A stretch of DNA of 15,551 bases, from positions 1 to 15,551 of the forward strand of contig JBIOUU010000153.1 in assembly GCA_044867345.1 (NCBI GenBank). The letters run 5' to 3'. Within the stretch, counting starts at the first letter, position 1, and each line of letters opens with the position of its first letter. Both the position numbers and the translations under genes were made by a program. Positions 1 through 7,589 of the stretch are shown in pieces. The notes beneath the pieces were generated by a model. The model searched no databases. It was not told the origin of the DNA and was given only the letters and a program-made list of their open reading frames with translations. The DNA comes from AC-69 sp044867345 (GTDB lineage: Bacteria > Actinomycetota > UBA4738 > HRBIN12).

Positions 1-185
1 CCCTCGACCTCCACGTAGCACTGCCGGCAGGCCCCGATCGGCTCGAGCAGCGGGTGGTCGCAGAACCGCGGGATCTCGATCCCCAGCTGCTCGGCGGCGC
101 GGATGATGAGCGTGCCCTGGGGAACGGTCACCTCCTTGCCGTCGATCGTCAGGGTGACGGCCTCGGCATGCTCGGGGGGGCTCAC
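1..185 (-). CDS. nuoG: NADH-quinone oxidoreductase subunit G (NuoG), N-terminal part only
   Basis: This is the start of the large iron-sulfur subunit of complex I; only 61 codons lie in the window and the gene continues past the left edge. The visible residues form the beginning of a plant-type [2Fe-2S] ferredoxin domain: strands of the type VTLTIDGKEVTVPQGT, then FCDHPLLEPIGACRQCYVEVEG, which holds the first three cysteines in the C-x10-C-x2-C spacing of the N1b cluster. The start is GTG at 185, which shares the sequence GTGA with the nuoF stop codon; a GGAG lies 8 bases before it. This overlap implies translational coupling to nuoF. Family assignment is firm because both the position after nuoF and the cysteine pattern agree; the rest of the protein cannot be judged. 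Confidence 0.93.
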   Translation of the reverse strand, partial: MSPPEHAEAVTLTIDGKEVTVPQGTLIIRAAEQLGIEIPRFCDHPLLEPIGACRQCYVEVE

Positions 186-1546
186 TGCAGGATCTCCGAG
201 AGCGGGATGCCGACGGGTTCGGGACGAGATGGCTCGGGCGGCGCCTCCGGGATCGGGCGGAGCGGTGGCACCGGGACCTCCGTGAAGGGGCACCGGCCCA
301 GCCGGACGTGCTCGTCGTACTCGTCGCGGAAGTACTTGAGCGTCGAGGTGATCGGCGAGACCGCGCCGTCGGCCAGGGCGCAGAACGCCTTGAACAGGAT
401 GTTGTCGCCGATCTCGCCGAGAAGGGGAAGGTCCTCCGGCCGTCCGAAGCCTTCCTCGATCCTGGCCAGCATGCGGGTGACCCACCACGTGCCCTCCCGG
501 CAGGGTGTGCACTTGCCGCACGACTCGTGGGCGTAGAACCGCAGCAACCGCTGGCACACGCGGACCATGCAGTCGCGCTCGTCGGTCACCATGAGTGCCC
601 CGGTCCCCAGCAAGGAGCCCGCCTCGGCGATGGACTCGAAGTCCAGCCCCACGTCGAGGTGCTCCTCCGTGAGGAACGGAGTGGAGGAGCCACCGGGCGT
701 CCACGCCTTCAAGCGCTTGCCGTCGAGGACGCCGCCGGCCATCTCCTCGATCACCACGCGGGCCGGCGTCCCCATCGGGGCCTCGAAGTTCCCCGGGACA
801 TTCACCTTCCCGGACACGGAGAAGATCTTCGTTCCGGGCGACTTCTCGGTGCCGATCCCGGCGAACCACGTCGCCCCGTTCACCAGGATGTGCGGCACGT
901 TGCACAGGGTCTCGACGTTGTTGATGGCGGTGGGGCTGGCGTACAGGCCCTCCACCGCCGGGAACGGCGGGCGCAGCCGAGGCTGGCCCCGGTAGCCCTC
1001 GAGCGAGGACAGGAGCGCAGTCTCCTCGCCGCAGATGTAGGCCCCGGCCCCCTTGTGCAGCACCACGTCGAGCTGGTAGCCGCTCTTCAGGATGTCATTG
1101 CCGAGGAACCCACCGTCGTAGGCCTCCGCGATGGCCCGCTCCAGCACCTGGCCCGGGAACAGGAATTCGCCTCGGTTGTAGATGAACGCGGTGTGGCACT
1201 GCACGGCGTAGGACGCGATGATCACGCCCTCCAGGAACTGGTGCGGATCGCGCTCCACCAGCTCGCGATTGTTGTACGTCCCGGGCTCGGACTCGTCGAA
1301 GTTGGCTACGAGATAGGTCGGCTTGCCCGTGTCCTGGGGGACGAACGACCACTTCACGCCGGTGGGGAAGCCCGCACCTCCCCGCCCCCGCAGGCCCGAC
1401 GCCTTCACCTCGTCGATGACCTCTTGCGGCGTCATCTTCAGGGCCTTTCGCAACCCCTTGTACCCCCCGGTCTGCACATACCTCGTCATCCAGACCGTCT
1501 CCGGCTCGGCCCACCACGCCGTCAGGATCCGGACGTCTTTGCTCAT
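182..1546 (-). CDS. nuoF: NADH-quinone oxidoreductase subunit F (NuoF), NADH- and FMN-binding
   Basis: NuoF is the 51-kDa-type subunit that oxidises NADH and passes electrons through FMN to cluster N3 in the cytoplasmic arm of complex I. The 454-residue product has the expected family length. Residues 51-68 (GLRGRGGAGFPTG..W) and about 165-192 (GAGAYICGEETALLSSLEG) are the FMN and NADH sites. Cysteines 343, 346 and 349 (ESCGKCTPCREGT) with Cys389 are the four ligands of [4Fe-4S] N3. I chose ATG at 1546 because it forms an ATGA overlap with the nuoE stop and has a GGAAG just upstream. The reading frame stays open further upstream to 1867, but that part is antisense-like Arg/Gly-rich sequence overlapping nuoE. 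The last 25 or so residues are a Pro-rich tail. It is part of the menJ-nuoA-G operon. Confidence 0.97.
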   Translation of the reverse strand: MSKDVRILTAWWAEPETVWMTRYVQTGGYKGLRKALKMTPQEVIDEVKASGLRGRGGAGFPTGVKWSFVPQDTGKPTYLVANFDESEPGTYNNRELVERDPHQFLEGVIIASYAVQCHTAFIYNRGEFLFPGQVLERAIAEAYDGGFLGNDILKSGYQLDVVLHKGAGAYICGEETALLSSLEGYRGQPRLRPPFPAVEGLYASPTAINNVETLCNVPHILVNGATWFAGIGTEKSPGTKIFSVSGKVNVPGNFEAPMGTPARVVIEEMAGGVLDGKRLKAWTPGGSSTPFLTEEHLDVGLDFESIAEAGSLLGTGALMVTDERDCMVRVCQRLLRFYAHESCGKCTPCREGTWWVTRMLARIEEGFGRPEDLPLLGEIGDNILFKAFCALADGAVSPITSTLKYFRDEYDEHVRLGRCPFTEVPVPPLRPIPEAPPEPSRPEPVGIPLSEILQ

Positions 1547-2115
1547 CGACCGTCTTCCGGCTCCAGGCCGGCGAGGATCCGCGAGGCCTTCGTGAACTCC
1601 CCCGGGAAGGCCCCCCGGGATGGCGGTGGTGGCTCGTCCCTGCGCAGGGCGTCGATCAGGGCGACGATGCCCTCGGGTGTCGTCCGGTCGTAGTTCGCGA
1701 AGTTGACCTGCACGACCGGCGCGGCGTCGCACGCCCCCAGGCACTCCTCCTCGTGCAGGGTGAACGTCCCGTCCTCGGTAACGTCCTCGGACCCCGGGCC
1801 CAGCACCTCGCGGGCCTTCGCGTACACGTCCGTCGCCCCCCGCAGCGCGCACGCGAGGTTCGTGCATACCGAGACGACGTAGCGCCCGGTCGGACGGAGG
1901 CGCAGCATGGTGTAGAAGCTCGCGACCGCCTCCACCTCGGCCGTCTTCACCCCCAGGAGGTCGGCAACCTCCTTCAGCCCCTCTCGGGTGACGCGGCCCT
2001 CGGCCGACTGCACCAGGTACAGGAGCGGCATGATGGCCGAGCGCCCTCGATCTTCGGGGTACCTGGCCAGGATCCGTTCGGCGTCCGCCCGGAGCTCCGG
2101 CGAGAGCACCGGCAT
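1543..2115 (-). CDS. nuoE: NADH-quinone oxidoreductase subunit E (NuoE), 24-kDa thioredoxin-like subunit
   Basis: NuoE carries the off-path [2Fe-2S] cluster N1a next to the flavin in the NADH-oxidising module with NuoF. The 190-residue product has the helical N-terminal part (about 8-70, with ASFYTMLRLRPTGRYVVSVC leading into the thioredoxin-like fold). The four N1a cysteines are at 84, 89, 125 and 129 (VCTNLAC and EEECLGACD), in the normal C-x4-C ... C-x3-C spacing. About 25 residues after the usual end form a charged, Pro-rich tail. The ATG at 2115 shares its A with the nuoD TGA (TGATG), and its stop overlaps the nuoF ATG. The Shine-Dalgarno sequence is weak, which fits re-initiation by ribosomes finishing nuoD. 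Confidence 0.96.
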   Translation of the reverse strand: MPVLSPELRADAERILARYPEDRGRSAIMPLLYLVQSAEGRVTREGLKEVADLLGVKTAEVEAVASFYTMLRLRPTGRYVVSVCTNLACALRGATDVYAKAREVLGPGSEDVTEDGTFTLHEEECLGACDAAPVVQVNFANYDRTTPEGIVALIDALRRDEPPPPSRGAFPGEFTKASRILAGLEPEDGR

Positions 2116-3395
2116 CAGCGGTCCACCCCGCCCATGACCGGGTCGAGGCTGGCGATGGCGGCGATCACGTCGGCGACAAGACCGCCCTCCACCATCAACG
2201 GCACGGCCTGGAGGTTGACGAACGAGGGGTCCCGGATCCGCACGCGATACGGCTTGTGGTCTCCGTCGGAGACGATCGAGTAGCCCAGCTCCCCCCGGGG
2301 CGATTCCACCGGCACGTGCACCTCACCGGGAGGAACGGTGACGCCCTCGGTGACCATCTTGAAGTGATGGATCAGGGCCTCCATCGACTCTTCCATGATG
2401 TGCTTCACGTAGGCCTCGGAGTTCCCGATGCCGTCCGGACCGACCTCGAGCTGCGCCGGCCACCGGACCTTGGGGTCCTCGACCATCACCGGGCCCGGCT
2501 CCCGCAGGCGATCGAGGCATTGCCCGATGATCCCCAGCGACTGCTTCATCTCCTCGATCCGGACCTCGAACCGGGCGAAGCAGTCGGCGCCATCCCGGGT
2601 GACGACGTCGAAGTCGTAGGTCTCATAGCCGGAATAGGGTTCGTCCCGGCGGACGTCCCGGGCCACGCCGGCGGACCGGAGCACCGGGCCGGTGACGCCC
2701 AAGGCCAGGGCGTCGGCGGCCGAGAGGAGGCCGACGCCCCGGTTGCGCTCGATCCAGATGGGGTTCTCGGCCAGCAGGTCCTCGTACTCCCTGATCCGTC
2801 CGGGCATCACGTCGAGGAATTCCCGGGCCTTCCGCTCTCCGTCCGGGGGGATGTCCATGACCACGCCCCCGATCCGGAAGTACGCATGGTTCATCCGAAG
2901 CCCGGTGGCGATCTCGAAGATGTCGAGCAGCATCTCCCGTTCGCGAAAGCCGTAGAGCATCACGGAGACCGCCCCGAGCTCCAGCCCGCTGGTGGCCAGC
3001 CACACCAGATGCGACGCGATCCGGTTCATCTCGCAGAACATCACCCGGATGACCTGAGCCCGGGGCGGCGCTTCGATGCCGAGCAGGCGCTCCACCGCGA
3101 GGCAGTACCCGAGCTCGTTGAAGAACGGCGAGAGGTAATCGGCCCGGGTCACGTAGGTCACGCCCTGCTGCCACGTGCGGTACTCGCAGTTCTTCTCGAT
3201 GCCGGTGTGCAGGTAGCCGACGATCGGGCGGCAGGAGACCACGGTCTCCCCGTCCAGCTCGAGCAGGAGCCGGAGCACCCCGTGAGTCGAAGGGTGTTGG
3301 GGTCCCATGTTCACGATCATGGTCTCCTCGCGGAACCCTCCCGGGGGTGCGGGCACCGCGGGATCGATCGAGGGGCGGGGTGCCGCGGCGCTCAC
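2115..3395 (-). CDS. nuoD: NADH-quinone oxidoreductase subunit D (NuoD), 49-kDa subunit
   Basis: NuoD forms, with NuoB, the quinone-binding chamber at the end of the peripheral arm of complex I. It is evolutionarily a [NiFe]-hydrogenase large subunit that lost its metal. The 426-residue product shows MGPQHPSTHGVLRLLLELDG near residue 30, the IVGYLHTGIEKNCEYRTWQQ segment, SPFFNELGYCLAVERLLG, and the family-typical end DPVMGGVDR. I place the start at GTG 3395, which overlaps the nuoC stop as GTGA and is preceded by GGAGG at about 5-6 bases. The frame is open for 32 more codons upstream inside nuoC, but those codons look like out-of-frame sequence. The first 20 or so residues are a Pro/Ala-rich leader before the conserved core. 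Confidence 0.97.
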   Translation of the reverse strand: MSAAAPRPSIDPAVPAPPGGFREETMIVNMGPQHPSTHGVLRLLLELDGETVVSCRPIVGYLHTGIEKNCEYRTWQQGVTYVTRADYLSPFFNELGYCLAVERLLGIEAPPRAQVIRVMFCEMNRIASHLVWLATSGLELGAVSVMLYGFREREMLLDIFEIATGLRMNHAYFRIGGVVMDIPPDGERKAREFLDVMPGRIREYEDLLAENPIWIERNRGVGLLSAADALALGVTGPVLRSAGVARDVRRDEPYSGYETYDFDVVTRDGADCFARFEVRIEEMKQSLGIIGQCLDRLREPGPVMVEDPKVRWPAQLEVGPDGIGNSEAYVKHIMEESMEALIHHFKMVTEGVTVPPGEVHVPVESPRGELGYSIVSDGDHKPYRVRIRDPSFVNLQAVPLMVEGGLVADVIAAIASLDPVMGGVDR

Positions 3396-3889
3396 GTCGT
3401 CCTCCGGTCCACAGGCGGGATGAACGCGCCCCGGTACCGCGTGTTCACCCCGCCGAGGTCCTCGGTCTTTCGGAGCGGGTATCCGTCCCACCCGTCGGGC
3501 AGGAGGATCCGTCGCAGGTCCGGATGGCCGTCGAACACGATCCCGTAGAAGTCGTAGACCTCGCGCTCGTGCCAGTTCGCCGTTGGGTACATGGCCACCA
3601 CCGATCGGACATGCGGGTCGTCCTGCGGCAGCCCCACCTTCAGACGGACGCGGTGCGTGTGGGCCATCGAGTACAGGTCGTAGGCCAGCCAGTAGCGAGG
3701 GGTCCGGCCGGGCCAGTCCGTCGCGGTCACGCCCGAAAGCGAATCGAGCGAAAGGTCGGGCTCGTCGCGGAGGTACGCAAGCGCGTCCAGGAGCTCGGAG
3801 CGTTCGACCACGACCGTGGCCTCCCCCCGTGCCACCACGACGTCCGGGTACCGGGCGCGCACGAGGCCGGCGAGCTCCTCGGCCCTCAC
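3392..3889 (-). CDS. nuoC: NADH-quinone oxidoreductase subunit C (NuoC), 30-kDa subunit
   Basis: NuoC is a peripheral-arm structural subunit that binds NuoD and NuoB. The 165-residue product has the expected size for a stand-alone NuoC that is not fused to NuoD. It contains the family signature around residues 105-140: ANWHEREVYDFYGIVFDGHP followed by DLRRILLPDGWDGYPLRK. The start is GTG at 3889, seven bases after the nuoB stop; a GAGGG lies just upstream. The stop overlaps the nuoD GTG. The acidic N-terminal half (about 1-60) is poorly conserved, as is usual. It sits in canonical nuoB-C-D order. Confidence 0.96.
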   Translation of the reverse strand: MRAEELAGLVRARYPDVVVARGEATVVVERSELLDALAYLRDEPDLSLDSLSGVTATDWPGRTPRYWLAYDLYSMAHTHRVRLKVGLPQDDPHVRSVVAMYPTANWHEREVYDFYGIVFDGHPDLRRILLPDGWDGYPLRKTEDLGGVNTRYRGAFIPPVDRRTT

Positions 3890-3896
3890 CCGGCCC

Positions 3897-4413
<517 letters not shown>

Positions 4414-4424
<11 letters not shown>

Positions 4425-4851
4425 GGACCACCTCCCGGGCCTCGGGGTCGTGGGCCGCGGGCGGCGCCGCGGCGGCACGCCGCGGCGTCGGCTCCCGCCA
4501 GTCGAGGCCGCCGCTCTTCCACACGTAGACGTAGGCCACGAACACGAGCGCGATGAAGACGGCCATCTCGGCCAGGCCGAACAGGCCGAGCTGACGGAAG
4601 CCGACGGCCCACGGGAACAGGAAGATCGTCTCGATGTCGAAGATGATGAACAGCATGGCCACCACGTAGAACTTCACGGGGAACCGTTCACCGGCGGGCA
4701 GTCGCGCCGGCTCGATCCCGCACTCGTACGGAGCGAGCTTGGCCCGCGTCGGGCGGTTCGGCCGAAGGAGCGCGGAGACGCCCAGCGACGCCACACCGAA
4801 CAGGACCGCCAGCGTCGCCAGGACCGCGATCGGCAGGTACTCGGAGAGCAT
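4414..4851 (-). CDS. nuoA: NADH-quinone oxidoreductase subunit A (NuoA), membrane subunit
   Basis: NuoA is a small three-helix membrane subunit at the junction of the two arms of complex I and helps shape the quinone entry site. The 145-residue product has helices at about 5-29, 61-83 and 93-112. Between the first two is the conserved loop PYECGIEP, whose cysteine belongs to the switch loop of the family. The second helix contains VVAMLFIIFDIETIFLFPWA. The start is ATG at 4851 with GGGGAGGG about seven bases upstream, 14 bases after the reductase stop. After the conserved core there is an unusual tail of roughly 28 residues rich in Ala, Pro, Arg and Glu. The end of this tail is encoded in the 11 bases shared with nuoB and its ribosome-binding site. 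Confidence 0.96.
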
Positions 4852-4865
4852 CCTGCGTCCCTCCC

Positions 4866-6128
4866 CTACGACGCCCGTGCGAGGCGCACCATCGCGTCCA
4901 TCAACCTGTCCTGGGCATCGCCCTCCCGGCCGTCCGTGAGGTTGCCCATGAAGCGCAGGGCGAAGCGCATCAGCCACTCCTGGGGAAGCCCGTAGTCGGT
5001 GAACGCCCCCATCACGCGGGGGTTCCCGATGAGTCGGACGAAGTTCCGCCCCACATGGAAGTACCGTCCGTACCGTTCCCGGAGCACCGTCGGATACATG
5101 TGGGCGATGCCGGGACGGTTCGAGACCAGCGCGTCGTGGATCAGCTCGGCGGCGATCTCCCCGGACTCGATGGCATAGGCGATGCCCTCGCCGTTGAACG
5201 GATTCACCGCTCCCGCGGCGTCGCCCACCACCAGCATGCCCGGGACGGCCTGCGGAGCCCGGTTCAAGCCCATGGGGATGGGGCCCGAGAGGACGCGGCC
5301 TTCGGCGGTGTCCTCCCGGACGTTCCAGTCCTCCGGGAGCATCCGAGCGAAGGAGTCGAACACCCGTTGAGCCGAGACGTTCCGGAAGTTCTCGAACGTG
5401 TTCAGCAGGCCGGCCCCCAGGTTCACCCGGCCGTCGGATAGGGGAAAGAGCCAACCGTAGCCGGGCATCAACGCGTCACCGTCCCACAGGTCGAACCACA
5501 CCTCGAGCCACGGTCCCGGCCGGCGGTCGATGCGGTAATAGCGGCGGGCGGCGACGCCGAGCGGCCGGGACGGATCCCTTCGGACCCCCGTCTGCGCGGC
5601 GAACCGGGAGGCGGCGCCGTCGGCTGCCACCACGAACCGGGCCCGGACCTCCACCGGCTCGGCCGTGGCGTCGTCGACGCTTCGGACCGCGGCTCCCGCA
5701 ACCCAGCCGTCGTCGAACACGGGCGAGACGGCCTCGGTCCGCTCGAGCAACGTGGCCCCCGCCTTCTCCGCCCGCCGGGCCAGCAGCTCGTCGAAGTCCA
5801 GCCGGGTCCGTACCAGCCCGTGGTCCGGATACGCCGAGAGGCGAGGCCAGGGGAGCTCCATCGTGACCTTGCGGGACCGGATGCGAAGGCCGTCGACGCG
5901 CTCGAAGCCCGGGTCGTGCGTATCGATCCCCATCCGGTCGATGGCTCTCACGCCGCGGGGGGTCAGGCCATCGCCGCACACCTTCTCCCGGGGAAACGCG
6001 GAGCGCTCGGCAAGGAGAACGGCGATGCCGTGGCGGGCCAGGTGGTAGGCGGTGGCGGAGCCCCCGGGGCCGGCGCCCACAACCAGCACGTCGACCTCCT
6101 CTCGCCTGTCGCCCGCCGGGACGGTCAC
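4866..6128 (-). CDS. menJ: Geranylgeranyl-reductase-family FAD enzyme, probable menaquinone side-chain reductase (MenJ-like)
   Basis: This 420-residue protein belongs to the geranylgeranyl reductase / digeranylgeranylglycerophospholipid reductase family of FAD oxidoreductases. The Rossmann motif VVGAGPGGSATAYHLA spans about 17-32. The family motif PREKVCGDGLTPRG spans about 46-59, including the conserved Cys51. The second FAD motif GDAAGAVNPFNGEGIAYAI is at 302-320. In mycobacteria the homologue MenJ saturates one isoprene unit of menaquinone. That role is inferred here from its place as first gene of the nuo operon and from the nearby polyprenyl synthetase; reduction of another isoprenoid, such as a carotenoid or lipid precursor, is not excluded. 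The start is GTG at 6128 behind GGGGGAAG. Rex-like operators lie 18 bases upstream of this start. Confidence 0.85.
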   Translation of the reverse strand: MTVPAGDRREEVDVLVVGAGPGGSATAYHLARHGIAVLLAERSAFPREKVCGDGLTPRGVRAIDRMGIDTHDPGFERVDGLRIRSRKVTMELPWPRLSAYPDHGLVRTRLDFDELLARRAEKAGATLLERTEAVSPVFDDGWVAGAAVRSVDDATAEPVEVRARFVVAADGAASRFAAQTGVRRDPSRPLGVAARRYYRIDRRPGPWLEVWFDLWDGDALMPGYGWLFPLSDGRVNLGAGLLNTFENFRNVSAQRVFDSFARMLPEDWNVREDTAEGRVLSGPIPMGLNRAPQAVPGMLVVGDAAGAVNPFNGEGIAYAIESGEIAAELIHDALVSNRPGIAHMYPTVLRERYGRYFHVGRNFVRLIGNPRVMGAFTDYGLPQEWLMRFALRFMGNLTDGREGDAQDRLMDAMVRLARAS

Positions 6129-6146
6129 GCCGCTTCCCCCAACCGC

Positions 6147-6164
6147 TTGTGAAACTCTTCACAA
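6147..6164. promoter_or_regulatory. Rex-like operator, site 1 (perfect inverted repeat)
   Basis: The sequence is TTGTGAA-ACTC-TTCACAA, a perfect 7-bp inverted repeat with a 4-base centre. This is exactly the published consensus form for the redox-sensing repressor Rex (TTGTGAA-N4-TTCACAA), which in other Gram-positive bacteria controls nuo, cyd and related respiratory genes. It lies 18 bases before the GTG of the menJ-nuo operon, near the likely transcription start. The same bases also fit the CRP/GlxR pattern TGTGA-N6-TCACA, so a cAMP-type regulator is the main alternative. Confidence 0.72.
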
Positions 6165-6173
6165 AGCCTAGCA
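6165..6173 (-). promoter_or_regulatory. Possible extended -10 promoter element for the menJ-nuo operon
   Basis: On the minus strand this reads TGC-TAGGCT, which fits an extended -10 (TGn plus TAnnnT). A start of transcription about seven bases on would fall near 6158, inside operator site 1. It would give a leader of about 30 bases ending with the GGGGGAAG ribosome site and the GTG at 6128. Operator site 2 would cover the -35 region, where I see no good TTGACA match. The geometry suits a repressed promoter, but the box alone is weak evidence. Confidence 0.4.
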
Positions 6174-6176
6174 TCC

Positions 6177-6194
6177 TTGTGAAGACGTTCACGA
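6177..6194. promoter_or_regulatory. Rex-like operator, site 2 (one mismatch)
   Basis: The sequence is TTGTGAA-GACG-TTCACGA: one arm is identical to site 1 and the other differs by one base. Its centre is 30 bp from the centre of site 1, about three helical turns, so two dimers could bind the same face of the DNA. It sits where the -35 region of the inferred minus-strand promoter would be. As for site 1, a CRP/GlxR-type protein could also recognise it. Confidence 0.62.
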
Positions 6195-6229
6195 GAGCCT
6201 AGACCCGGTCGCCAGAGCGGGCAACGGGG

Positions 6230-6655
6230 TCACCCCCGCGCGTGATCCCAGGTCAGCACGCGCCCCGGCGGGACCCGGAGAAACCCCATCACCTGGATCT
6301 CCTCGGTGAACCGGGCGAACCCCTCGCCGGCCAGGAGCGAGCGGTACTTCTCGTGCCATGCCGACATGGGCTTGCGCATCGACGGATGATCCGGGGCGAG
6401 CGGCTCGGCACGGCCGTGCACGACGACGCCCGCCACCTCCACCCAGCTCCTCCCGACGTCGATGGCGAGGCAGACCCGGGGGTCGGTTGTCGCGTTGGCC
6501 CACGTGCGGCCGGGGCGCCGGACTGAGACGTAGAGCGCGTCCTCGGGCCACACGAACCACAACGGCACGACGTGCGGCGCGCCATCGGGAGACACCGTGG
6601 CCACGTTGGCGACGGGCAGGGGGGCGAACAGCCTGCGCGCCGCGGAGACCTCCAT
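6230..6655 (-). CDS. Pyridoxamine 5'-phosphate oxidase-like split-barrel flavin/F420-binding protein
   Basis: This 141-residue protein looks like a small member of the PPOX/FMN-binding split beta-barrel superfamily. The N-terminal pattern is VANVATVSPDGAPHVVPLWF at about 15-34, followed by LYVSVRRPGRTWANATTDPR and VCLAIDVG, and then WVEVAGVVVHGRAEP. This order resembles the actinobacterial F420- or FMN-dependent PPOX-fold proteins of the Rv1155 type. The cofactor and substrate cannot be told from sequence; true pyridoxamine phosphate oxidase is unlikely given the short length. The ATG at 6655 shares its A with the stop of the polyprenyl synthetase gene (TGATG), so the two are co-translated. 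No terminator is clear between its stop and the operator region at 6147-6194. Confidence 0.8.
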   Translation of the reverse strand: MEVSAARRLFAPLPVANVATVSPDGAPHVVPLWFVWPEDALYVSVRRPGRTWANATTDPRVCLAIDVGRSWVEVAGVVVHGRAEPLAPDHPSMRKPMSAWHEKYRSLLAGEGFARFTEEIQVMGFLRVPPGRVLTWDHARG

Positions 6656-7566
6656 CAGCCCGAGGGAAGGGCAAGGGCCCCGGCGAGCGAACCGAGCGCC
6701 TCCGCGGCCTCCTTCAGGATCGCGGGATCGTCCAACGCCGAGCGGGCCTCGTCGATCAGGTGGTTGACCTCGGCCGGGGTGGAGCCGGCAACACCAGCCT
6801 CGCCCTGATCGAAGAGGTCGTCGCGGAGCTGGAACGCCAGCCCCAGGGGTCGGGCGAACCGGGACAAGGCGGCGAGAAGCTCGGGGGATCCCCCCGCGAG
6901 CAGGGCGCCGATGTGCAGGGGTCCTTCCACCGTATAGGCCCCCGTTTTCAGCGAGGCGATCCGATCGGCCGACGCTGTGGCCATCGGGCCCCGGACGTCG
7001 AGGAACTGGCCGGCGGCGACCTCCTCGCGCATCAGCGCGTAGCGCCTGAGCGCGACGAGGAGCCGTTCGGTCGGGAACCCCGAGCCGATGAGCGCCTCGT
7101 CGGCGAGCACCGCGGCCAGGTCGCCGACCAGGACGGCCACCGAGCGGCCGAACCGCAGTGCGCCCGGTTCGCCGGTGCGAGCTCCGGCGAACCGGGCGTA
7201 CGTCGATGGCTGGCCTCGCCGTGTCTCGCTCTCATCCATGACGTCGTCGTGGATCAGGGCGAAGGTGTGGAAGAGCTCGAGGGCTGCCGCCGCCCGGACG
7301 ATCGGCTCGCCGTCATCTCCTCCCGCCGCCCGGTATCCCCAGTAGCAGAAGGCAGGACGGATGCGCTTCCCTCCCGCCTCGACGAGCCGCCGGAGCTCGT
7401 CCACCATCTGCGCGGCCTCGGGCGCCATCCTCGCCATCGACTCCCGTCGATCGAGGAGGAACGAGGCGAGGACCTCATCGACGCGGCGCCGCACCGAATC
7501 GAGCGCCGGAGGAGCGACCAGGATCTCTGGATCCATCGGCACGAAGTATGGCAAGGCGGCGCCCAT
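6655..7566 (-). CDS. Short trans-polyprenyl diphosphate synthetase family protein
   Basis: The family chain-elongates allylic diphosphates with isopentenyl diphosphate. Here the probable product is the menaquinone tail, inferred from the neighbouring MenJ-like gene. The 303-residue protein has GGKRIRP at 65-71, the first Asp-rich motif LIHDDVMD with Asp107, 108 and 111 followed by RRGQPS, and the second one FQLRDDLFD with Asp249, 250 and 253. Odd point: the family segment that should follow the second motif (GKPxGxDLxxGKxTLP and the next helices, about 50 residues) is absent. The chain goes from DDLFD through a short Gly/Ala stretch straight to C-terminal-helix-like sequence. I used ATG 7566, which has GGGGG five bases upstream; Met11 (ATG 7536) is an alternative with no ribosome site. 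It is divergent from ctaAB. Confidence 0.85.
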   Translation of the reverse strand: MGAALPYFVPMDPEILVAPPALDSVRRRVDEVLASFLLDRRESMARMAPEAAQMVDELRRLVEAGGKRIRPAFCYWGYRAAGGDDGEPIVRAAAALELFHTFALIHDDVMDESETRRGQPSTYARFAGARTGEPGALRFGRSVAVLVGDLAAVLADEALIGSGFPTERLLVALRRYALMREEVAAGQFLDVRGPMATASADRIASLKTGAYTVEGPLHIGALLAGGSPELLAALSRFARPLGLAFQLRDDLFDQGEAGVAGSTPAEVNHLIDEARSALDDPAILKEAAEALGSLAGALALPSG

Positions 7567-7580
7567 CGGGACCCCCGGGC

Positions 7581-7586
7581 TATAGT
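7581..7586 (+). promoter_or_regulatory. Possible -10 box (TATAGT) for the ctaA-ctaB fusion gene
   Basis: TATAGT differs from the TATAAT consensus at one position and is the only AT-rich hexamer in the 53-base divergent spacer. Transcription would start near 7593, leaving a leader of about 27 bases before ATG 7620. There is no convincing -35 at the right distance, because that region is GGCGCC inside the divergent gene. On the other strand the same bases read ACTATA and could serve the polyprenyl synthetase. Confidence 0.35.
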
Positions 7587-7589
7587 GGG

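Larger units (their letters stand above)
6147..6202. repeat. Tandem duplicated regulatory unit of about 30-31 bp
   Basis: Two copies of the same unit lie side by side at 6147-6171 and 6177-6202. Each starts with TTGTGAA-N4-TTCAC and ends with AGCCTAG (minus strand CTAGGCT). The operator halves are offset by 30 bp and the AGCCTAG ends by 31 bp. Because the shared AGCCTAG lies outside the operator palindrome, a local duplication of operator plus -10 box is more likely than chance repetition of binding sites only. Confidence 0.6.

Noticed and set aside
308..1693. Long open frame on the plus strand opposite nuoF (461 codons)
   Set aside because: Antisense shadow of nuoF, with Arg/His/Leu-rich low-complexity composition and no recognisable motif.
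1547..1867. N-terminal extension of NuoF by 107 residues
   Set aside because: The frame is open, but the residues lie inside nuoE and look random; the ATGA overlap at 1546 and the family length favour the short form.
2256..3548. Plus-strand open frame opposite nuoD (430 codons)
   Set aside because: Antisense shadow of a clear, fully conserved NuoD; it shows no family features.
5476..6192. Minus-strand frame starting inside the operator region (238 codons)
   Set aside because: It lies out of frame within the MenJ-like gene, and its start codon falls in the operator; Arg/Gly/Pro-rich shadow.
6195..6240. Possible terminator after the split-barrel gene
   Set aside because: Only a short CGGGG...CCCCG pairing is present, with no T-run; too weak to call.
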